This document shows positions 56,552 through 64,000 of a stretch of DNA of 64,000 bases, one piece after another. Made by a program: the position numbers and the translations under genes. The notes beneath the pieces were generated by a model, which was given only the letters and a program-made list of their open reading frames with translations, was not told the origin of the DNA and did not search any database. The first letter of the stretch is position 1. Each line of letters starts with the position of its first letter. Origin of the DNA: Lytechinus pictus (taxonomy: Eukaryota > Echinodermata > Echinoidea > Temnopleuroida > Toxopneustidae); the NCBI RefSeq assembly GCF_037042905.1, contig NC_087245.1:28522001-28586000 (forward strand), written 5' to 3'.

Positions 56552-56828
56552 AAAAAACTGAATTTGAAGGTCTCGTAGTGACCGATTTTAAATAAACATT
56601 CTCAGCTCAACTCAACTCTATTTCTTATGTATCTCCAGTCAGTTGCCAACTTTAATAGGCCTACTGAGCTACATGTACTAATAGCAGGAATTGCCAACAG
56701 CCATGGGTTTCACATTCACAACAATATCACAAGTAATAGTCTAGTCTCCAAGACTACAAGTATAGATAAATCAATAATAAAAAGTACAATAAATCAATGC
56801 CCTTGGAAATTGCACACACTCAATAATT

Positions 56829-58254
56829 AAAGGACAAGTCCATCCCAACAAAGAGTTGATTTGAATAAAAAGAGAAAAATCCAATGAGCATAACACTGAA
56901 AATTTCATCAAAATCGGATCTAAAATAAGAAAGTTATGGCATTTTTAAGTTCACATAATAACTTTATATCATGGACCTATTACGAATGGACATTCAACGA
57001 GAGCATTTTATGACCACCACCCGTTTCCAGCTGTCAAAATTGCTGTCTAACCCTTAACTTTCTCTTTACGCAGTTTTTACGACGACCACCCGGGGCGATT
57101 GTTTACACAAGCTCCTTTCGGCCGATGATCGTCACCGATTGATCACTGGCCCTCTTTCGACCAAAGACGGTCATGTTGTAGCCCCGATTGCCAATAGGGA
57201 AAGTCCCTTCATTACCTAGAATGCAATGCGCAATTCATATCCGTTTTTTCAGTACATTATTTTAGGCTGTCTATAATGTGCGATTGTCGTCTGTCCATAA
57301 AAAAAAATCCCGTTAAATTTCATCAATCCTGTGGAATTTTATGCCCAAATGAAAATCAACTTCTGACCGAAGGTAAGCGCTACTATCGACATCAATACTG
57401 TCCGAAAAAGATGAAATTTTAACGTTTTTCCGCAGATTTTTTCGTCGAATTTCAACTGCTTTTTTGCCGTAGATATACGGATCTGCAAGGCGATGTCAAT
57501 GCATTTCATTTCCGGTTGTTAGCGATGTACGTAAAAAATACGTTTATGCACGCCTGTTTTCTTGTTTCTGCTATCATTTTCATAGCGCTAACGTTCGCTG
57601 CTGTGCGTTGCTTTTGATAAAGTGAACGAACAACATCGCAATGGGTAGGAGCAGCGTACAATTGATTTCCGCTGTCCATCAGTGAGAGCGAGTTTTACGA
57701 CCGGCTTGATGGGTGTCAGCTGCCAGCGCTCTGTTTATAAAAGGATTAGCGGCGACGGTCTTTGGGTCAAAGGAGGGGATTCGTTGAATGTCCATTCGTA
57801 ATAGGTCCATGGTTATATGCACATCCCGGTCAGTATGCAAATGAGGGAACTGATGACATCACTCACTCACTTTTTCTTTTGTATTTTATTAAATGAAATA
57901 TTCTAATTATCTCCTCATTGTCCTGTGAAACAAAGTTTTATTTCTCCCTGAACATGTGGAATTACCATTGTTTAACATTATATGGTTTAGTCAAGTTGGT
58001 CTTTGTTGTCAAATCTGTAAAAATTGTATAATTCAAACAATAAAAAACAAAAGAAATAGTAAGGGACTTCATTGATTCTTGATTTCCATGTGACTAAATT
58101 GTGCATATAACTATTTTGTGAAAAATAGCGAAACTTTAAAATGTCATAACTTTCTTATTTTACATCCGATTTCGATGAAATTTTCAGCATTATGCCTGTC
58201 TGGTTTTTCTCTGTTGATTCAAATCAACACTTTTCATAGGTGGACTTGACCTTT
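56829..58254. mobile_element. MITE family 'ggtcaagtccaccc', copy B, with a nested element
   Basis: Ends 'aaaggacaagtccatccc' and 'taggtggacttgacctt' are inverted. The outer element is split by the element at 56970-57811. Its outer parts match copy A at 26174-26924. Confidence 0.82.
56970..57811. mobile_element. 842-bp TIR element nested in copy B
   Basis: Left end CATGGACCTATTACGAATGG and right end its complement, continuing 'acattcaacga'. TTATAT occurs on both sides of the junction. The interior is richer in GC and CpG than its surroundings; no coding frame is recognised. Confidence 0.83.
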
Positions 58255-58327
58255 AATAAAGCCATATTTCATTGTCTCCAATATTTTCTTCCTAAATCTC
58301 TTAGACATTTGTCAGATTTGACTTTAT

Positions 58328-58853
58328 CCCGGGGGGGGGGGGGGGGGGCAGTCAAATGTATTGCTGTACACATGCGTGACCAAACTATTTCCAAACACCC
58401 CCTAAACGAGTTTTTTTCTGTGCGCAAACAAATTTTTTGCGGGCTTCATTTACACATTTTGGCCCCTAAACAAGTTGTCGCCAGAATATGACCCCTAGAC
58501 AAGTTTTGTCTACTTGCTAACAATAAGCTTAAATAGACAAAACTATATTCATGCTGGGTATGCCCCCCCCCCCCCCCCCCATCGGGTAGAACCTGAACAC
58601 TTTTCAGAAAGGAGGAAAAAGCCCCAGGGAAAAAGCTTGGAAAAAAAACATACCCTAAATATGTTTGACCCCGCGATTGACCATTGACCAGTCTTTCAAA
58701 ACCACCCTTTTTTTCGAAAATCGGTATTTTTGATACCCTTGACGCGTGCAAGCGCGGCCCGCGTCCAAAACTGAAAAAAGATCCCTTTAAACGCGTTTTT
58801 TTTGGGTCACGCATGTGTACATCAATATATTTGACTGGCCCCCCCCCCCCCGG
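58328..58853. mobile_element. 526-bp MITE with poly-G/C ends and 7-bp target duplication
   Basis: The inverted arms read poly-G then 'cagtcaaatgtattgctgta' and the complement of 'agtcaaatatattgatgtac', through 'cacatgcgtgacc'. ACTTTAT flanks both sides (58321-58327, 58854-58860). It shares its right half with copy 1 at 835-2690. Confidence 0.87.
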
Positions 58854-59567
58854 ACTTTATTAAACCTTTTCCATAATTTTTTTTTTTTAATTCTATTGGA
58901 AGGAAATATATGGAAACTTTGCCAAGGAATGAAGATGACAAGAGAACCAGAGGAAAGGTGGAGAAAAATGAATGGTAATGGAGTGATTTAACTCAGTAGA
59001 CTCTACTCAGAATCTTAATTCTAACCAATCAGAAATTTGTAAGGTACATGTAGATATGCCCAGTTTTATATCTTAGCCAAAGACTTATGTACTTGTAGGT
59101 GTGAAACTCTCACTTTTTTGCCAAACTCTCGCTTTTTCATCAAACTCTCGCTCTTCCCCCAAATCTCTTTTTCACACCTGTATTACAGCCTTTCCTAATT
59201 TATTTATAAATGTAGGAGCCCGGCCCGGGTTCATTCTCACACCAACTCACAGACACTGCTGTCAGTTCCTGGCCCTGCCAGCTGCCCTAACTTTAATAAT
59301 AGGCCTAACTCACTCAACTCAAGGGTTCATTACATGCTGCCGCGCACAACAAATCAAGCCATAGAAGTCGTGTGTTGTGGATGCCAGAAGTGGCGTCGCA
59401 CTCGCAGCACGCCCGACCCACTGGCACTAGTACTAGAAATCCACTGCCAAACGTTTAAACGCGGTTCATTGTGCGAGGTTAGTATAGATCTATTACTAAC
59501 CTCGCACTAGTGTGAGTGGGCCTAACTTATTGATAATCTGTCTTTCTTGATCATGACATGATGTACA

Positions 59568-60097
59568 CTAACCCAGGGAGCTCCGGCCGCGCAGCGGGCC
59601 GGAGCCCAGGAGCTTACCGTGTATTTTACCATACTCACGGGACTAGGGTGATTTATGGTCTAAATATTTCTCCAAATGAATTGTGAAAACAGAAATTATG
59701 CACTTACCACGATTATATGGATGAAGGTCTAACGAGTGGCAGTTTCCTGACATCTGGGCACAAACTGGAACCTCAAAAAACGAAAAGTTCTCTCCTTCTA
59801 CCCCCGTCTCGATCGGCCATTTTTGTGATGAATTGTAACAAAATGGCCGATCGAGACTGGGGTAGAAGGAGAGAACTTTTCGTTTTTTTTAGGTTCCAGT
59901 TTGTGCCCAGATGTCAGGAAACTGCCACTCGTTAGACCTTCATCCATATAATCGTGGTAAGTGCATAATTTCTGTTTTCACAATTCATTTGGAGAAATAT
60001 TTAGACCATAAATCACCCTAGTCCCGTGAGTATGGTAAAATACACGGTAAGCCCCTGGGCTCCCGCCCGCTATGCGGGCGGGAGCTCCCTGGGTTAG
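59568..60097. mobile_element. 530-bp near-perfect palindrome (fold-back element)
   Basis: The two halves meet near 59832 and are complementary almost base for base, from CTAACCCAGGGAGCTCC to its complement. Each end carries an additional small GC-rich hairpin ('ctccggccgcgc...ggccggag' left, 'ctcccgcccgc...gcgggcgggag' right). The two halves share 'gatggccg'-type loop bases at the centre. Confidence 0.9.
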
Positions 60098-60103
60098 AAT
60101 AGA

Positions 60104-60612
60104 TGTATGGTAGGGGGTCCTAAAGCTACGCACCACTCCAATGCGCATGCAATTTCAATTTCAAAATGCGCACTCTGTGTGTGGAGCTAGTGACTGCAGT
60201 GTGACGAACGATTCCTATTCAGTTTTTGTACAGAGGCTGCAATAAATCGCTAAATACAGAGAAAACCAGCAACTGTTTGGAATTTTGGAGTTATATTCAC
60301 TTTGATTTCATATTTTCCTATAAGAATATGAACATTATTTAGAAGTTTAGGGACAGGAAATACTTTTTCTTTGCATGATAAATTGAGTGCGTAGCTTTAG
60401 GACCCCTCTATATCGGGCGGCGAAATCAAGAGGTGTTCGGAAAACACGGCAGGATTTTCGTATTAGTGAGTTTTGTGATATTTTCTTTATGGTTATGAAT
60501 CTTTACAATATTTACACAAATTTGTGAAAGATGATTTGTTAGAATATTAAAACTGGCATAGTTTTTATCGTTTGTAAACAAAATGCGTAGCTTTAGGTCC
60601 CCCCATCATACA
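60104..60612. mobile_element. 509-bp MITE with a third internal copy of its end
   Basis: 'ggtcctaaagctacgca' at the left is inverted to 'tgcgtagctttaggtcc' at the right (60584-60600), and the same inverted motif also occurs at 60390-60406. Confidence 0.8.
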
Positions 60613-61108
60613 CCTGCACGTTGGCCGTTGCACTCGCTGTTCTTTTCATCTTTGAAATTGGAAATGGCATCTGACTTGCATTGCCATTATTAGTCATGAA
60701 ACACACAATTACTGAGAAGAAATATTACAAATATGAAAATGGCTGAACGTCCTTCACAGGCAGTAGACCTAACTTTAGATCTAGATCTACATCAACACGA
60801 TATCACGGTCTAGGCCTAATAATATTTCACACAGGCTAACCTCATTACCAGCGCAAGCAATTGTTATTCACGCATATCAAATGGGCTCATCACAATCCTG
60901 TGAGAAATACTATCCAATTGCACAAGAGCTACATCCCCGAAGACCACATTCGGCCTGTTCAAACTTCAAACTCAGTTCAATGCAAACTTATTTGTATTTT
61001 TCTTTCTATCTCTCGAGACTCAGCCGACAGAAAAACCGAAATATCCGAATTCCAACTACCACATTCAACACAAAAGTTCAGATATATGCAATAAAAAAAG
61101 GGACTTAC

Positions 61109-61200
61109 CACTAAAATATGCAGAACGGTGAAAGATTTCGGACAGCTAAAAGGTCTCCGGTAAAGTCAGCTGTTTACTTTTCGAAATATAAATCTGACGA
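61109..61200 (-). promoter_or_regulatory. Possible noncoding first exon and promoter of PHTF
   Basis: On the minus strand a strong donor GTAAGTCC lies at 61108-61103. Just upstream (61209-61220) is GCGCATGCGTG, close to the NRF-1 core, with a CCAAT word at 61221-61225 on the plus strand. The PHTF start exon needs an upstream exon because an acceptor precedes its ATG. Placing it here would make the first intron about 8.8 kb. This is inference from motifs only. Confidence 0.3.
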
Positions 61201-61575
61201 TGTAAAACACGCATGCGCCATCCAATTATTAGAAAAGAAGGGGGGGGGGGGGGGGGCGGTAACTTTTCCATTCTAAGAAATTATGAACAAAATGTTTTTT
61301 CCCAACTTTATATGTTGATATTTTTCTTTCAAGAAAGAATTACTTGCCCAAAAGTAGACTTTCCCTAGCTCCAGAGCAAATTTTCCTATATAGGCATATT
61401 TCAATTGTTTTTCTCTGTAAGCTGGCCCCGATTCTGTTGCTATTCAACAATCAATGATGCATTTTGAAATGTGTAAATAATTAAAATAAAATGTCTTTAT
61501 ATTACATTTTTTGTTGTTGCAATATTGCTTGCCCGCCTTTCCCCATGCATATCTGTTTCATAAAATAAATCGTTT

Positions 61576-61865
61576 GGGGATCGATTTATTGTGAAAAAGA
61601 TATGCATATTATTAGGGCTATTAATGAATTACAATATCTTGAACCTGAAAGTGTGCCATTGTCATGTATATGAGTGTTTGATTTTTTGCTAAGAGTTATT
61701 TTCCTGGGGATTTATTGTGAAAAAGATATGCATAGTATTAGGGCTTTAAATGAATTACAATATCTTGATCCTATATATAAAGTGTGCCATTGTCATGTAC
61801 CGACGGCATAAGCCCTACCATGCACTTAATTATCAAGTGTACCGGCATATGAGTGTTTGATTATA
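61576..61865. repeat. Tandem duplication, unit about 126 bp
   Basis: 'tttattgtgaaaaagatatg' occurs at 61585 and 61711; both units continue to 'gtgtgccattgtcatgta' and 'tatgagtgtttgatt'. Confidence 0.8.
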
Positions 61866-62117
61866 ATCCACACAGGACCCCCCCCAAAAAAACCCCAAAC
61901 CAAGTATAACTCTTGGAAGAAATATCATTTTGACCATCTTATCCAATCCCCCCCTCAGACACAAACATATAGAGGAAACAGAGAGAGACGGGGGGGGGGG
62001 GGGAGATAGGGTGGGCCGTGGGGATGGTAGTAAATCTGCAGGTATAGTCTGATCCTTGACAGGTACAAGTATGATATCAAATTCCAACTTTATAGTCTAG
62101 TTCTAGACCATTTTTAA

Positions 62118-62213
62118 ATTGAATTCTTTATTCACCCAGCGTACGCAAAGCCGACTGAAGCAACCCCAAAAACCTGCACTTCGCATTCACAGTCTGTGAA
62201 TAAAGAATTCAAT
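62118..62213. repeat. 18-bp perfect inverted repeat, 60-bp spacer
   Basis: 'attgaattctttattcac' at 62118-62135 and its exact complement at 62196-62213; probably a small MITE. Confidence 0.75.
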
Positions 62214-63540
62214 AAAGAGTCAACAATATCTGGAACTCCTAGTCTCGAAACCAAAATTTTTTAACAATCCAGGACTTTGCACATGCTATTTATAATGTAT
62301 CGTACTGCAAGATCTAGTATAAATAAACAATTTTTTTCAAACCAATTATGTAAGAGTCATATAAACATGAACAAATATATAAAAAGGAAAGGAGAGTTGT
62401 TTCAAATTTATTAGAAATCAATAAACATTCTAAAACTATAATTCATAATAGAAAATTGGTACAAAACTATACACATTTGCATTCACTTTCATTCTTTAAT
62501 GAGGTATATCTATTTTCATTTCACATATGCAGTGGGGAATTTTTAAAACCTGTTTAAACTGCCAACCCCCCCCCCCCCATATCTATTAGCTGAACACTGT
62601 ACTTTCAATTTCAAAATAAAACAAAAAACGTGTCCTTGTGATCAGGTCATAAAAATCACCCCCTTGCTTGCAGACATCGATGGACATTTGATAGATTATT
62701 GACCCCTAGAAAACAATTCCTGCAAACAGCCTTGACTGGAAATATAATGTAAATGTACATGTATTTGCATTTATTCTTCTTTAACAGACATTCATGATAT
62801 ATTACTGGTATTGCAGAAGCTATGAATTGGAACAAAAATGTCACTCTGGAATACCGTAACTATTGAAAATTGGTCATTAAATTGTAAATGCAAAGTACTG
62901 AAATATAATGAATTTGGTTTATTAACATCTATCTTAGTTATAAAGTCTGATGATTTGCTTTTTAAGCAAGAATTATCCAGATATATATTTATGACACCAA
63001 TGCAGATCATACGTTGTATACCATTACAACACAAGGATTCCAACAATCTATAAAATAAGACACCAACAATTTTTACTTGAATAGGCATAAGACATTTAAT
63101 CTAAAAATTTTCCTTCAAAATAAAGAGGTCGATAATCAGAGATATCAACCTTTTTTGTACTGTGCCCTGTACATGACAATTAATATATTGCTATTAGCGC
63201 CCCCATGAGGACTTTCTAGGCTATGTTTATCATTTGTTTACAGGAGTGTATATAAACTCCTCAACCTACTTGAAAGACTGCTACATACCTGTATTACACA
63301 AATATAAAGCTTACTTAATCCAAAATTACCACTATAAAGTACTGTAGCTGAAAGCATGATATAAGTATCTAAGCTAATTGTGCTTGGTTTTCTAAATTAC
63401 CACTTATCAAGTGATATTCAACATCTCACCCTCCAAATACTTGCATCATACAATCTGAATGTAATCAAATTTGGGTAAATCTGAATACGGGGAAGTGGTA
63501 ATATTTTGCCAACATTCCATTTGCTCTCATCCCACATGGT
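62214..63540. other. Nothing recognised
   Basis: AT-rich sequence with short chance frames only. Confidence 0.5.
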
Positions 63541-63940
63541 CTGATCCTAGTTCGTCTACAAACGTTTGTCTATTAAGTATTTGGTCTGACTGCCACTAAG
63601 CCATTTCTCATTTTGTCTCATTTCCAATTAGGCTATTACAATTTTGTCAAAAACACTTGGTCTAACAATTTTGTCAAAATACACTTAGTCTAACAATTTT
63701 GTCAAAATACACATGGTCTAACACCACTTAATAATCTACATGATAAGATGATTTTTTTAATGAAGTTTTTAACAACTTTCTACTTGACACCAAGTATGAA
63801 AAAGTAGGCAGACAAAGTGGAAATTAAGGTCATCCAGCCATTAAACCAATTGACATGTGACCAAAGTGAGTAATGACAAAATGATGGTTGGACAAAGTGG
63901 CGAATGGACCAAATTTACAGTAGACCAACTGGGTTTAGCC
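63540..63940. repeat. Repeat with 'caaaatacacttggtctaac' units
   Basis: About three units of 28-29 bp ('taacaattttgtcaaaatac') lie at 63635-63722, within a segment whose two sides use inverted phrases such as 'ttggtctgact' and 'agtagaccaac'. It is probably a MITE-like element. Confidence 0.6.
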
Positions 63941-64000
63941 ACGATGGTGTAACTTGTAACACAAATTTTCTCCCAAGTCAAATAGGTTTCTGGGGTCCCA

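Noticed and set aside
56978..57811. CpG-rich stretch as a PHTF promoter island
   Set aside because: It has matched inverted ends and interrupts a known repeat, so it is better explained as a transposable element.
61833..62087. Minus-strand 84-codon frame with a proline run
   Set aside because: It comes from a poly-G tract and lacks any conserved feature.
63635..63722. CRISPR-like array
   Set aside because: The units are contiguous tandem repeats without unique spacers, and the genome is eukaryotic.

Overview
This is a eukaryotic window, AT-rich and dense in introns and repeats. It most likely comes from an echinoderm, and a sea urchin is my best guess. The basis is the pair of intron-rich animal genes, the many tRNA-derived SINEs and terminal-inverted-repeat (TIR) elements, the frequent short ACATGTACATGT-type words, and tails of the form 'rgcgctatataaa'. 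The species is an inference; the sequence carries no direct marker for it.

Two genes were reconstructed by splicing, with every exon junction checked for frame. On the + strand, 3795-19613 encodes the DEAD-box RNA helicase DDX54 (Dbp10 family): 16 exons and 839 codons, ending in a real stop. Its extreme N-terminal exon was not found. On the - strand, 52334 down to 31852 encodes PHTF, the multi-membrane 'putative homeodomain transcription factor' family: 18 coding exons and 900 codons, from a plausible ATG to a TGA. A noncoding first exon may lie near 61109-61200. The genes converge tail to tail across about 12 kb that holds no other intact gene.

Layout. 1-3794: upstream sequence with three octamer motifs, a 1.64-kb TIR transposon inside an older MITE, and a recent 129-bp tandem duplication. 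3795-19613: DDX54. Its introns hold a 344-bp triplicated repeat broken by a 1.23-kb TIR element, a long fold-back element, a decayed duplicate of the motif-VI exon, SINEs, and a U12-type intron containing a broken TatD-nuclease-like fragment. 19614-31851: intergenic and UTR sequence with a broken piggyBac transposase at about 21560-22800 (- strand) and several MITEs. 31852-52349: PHTF and its introns. 52350-64000: probable PHTF 5' intron and upstream DNA, mostly transposable elements. These include a 162-bp repeat carrying perfect DR1 motifs, nested fold-back elements, and a 530-bp near-perfect palindrome.

The two genes have no obvious joint pathway. DDX54 family proteins act in the nucleolus in large-subunit ribosome assembly. 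PHTF proteins are membrane proteins of the ER and testis in mammals. I found no operon-like or defence system. The most informative signals are the U12 intron, the decaying exon copy, and the structured mobile elements.
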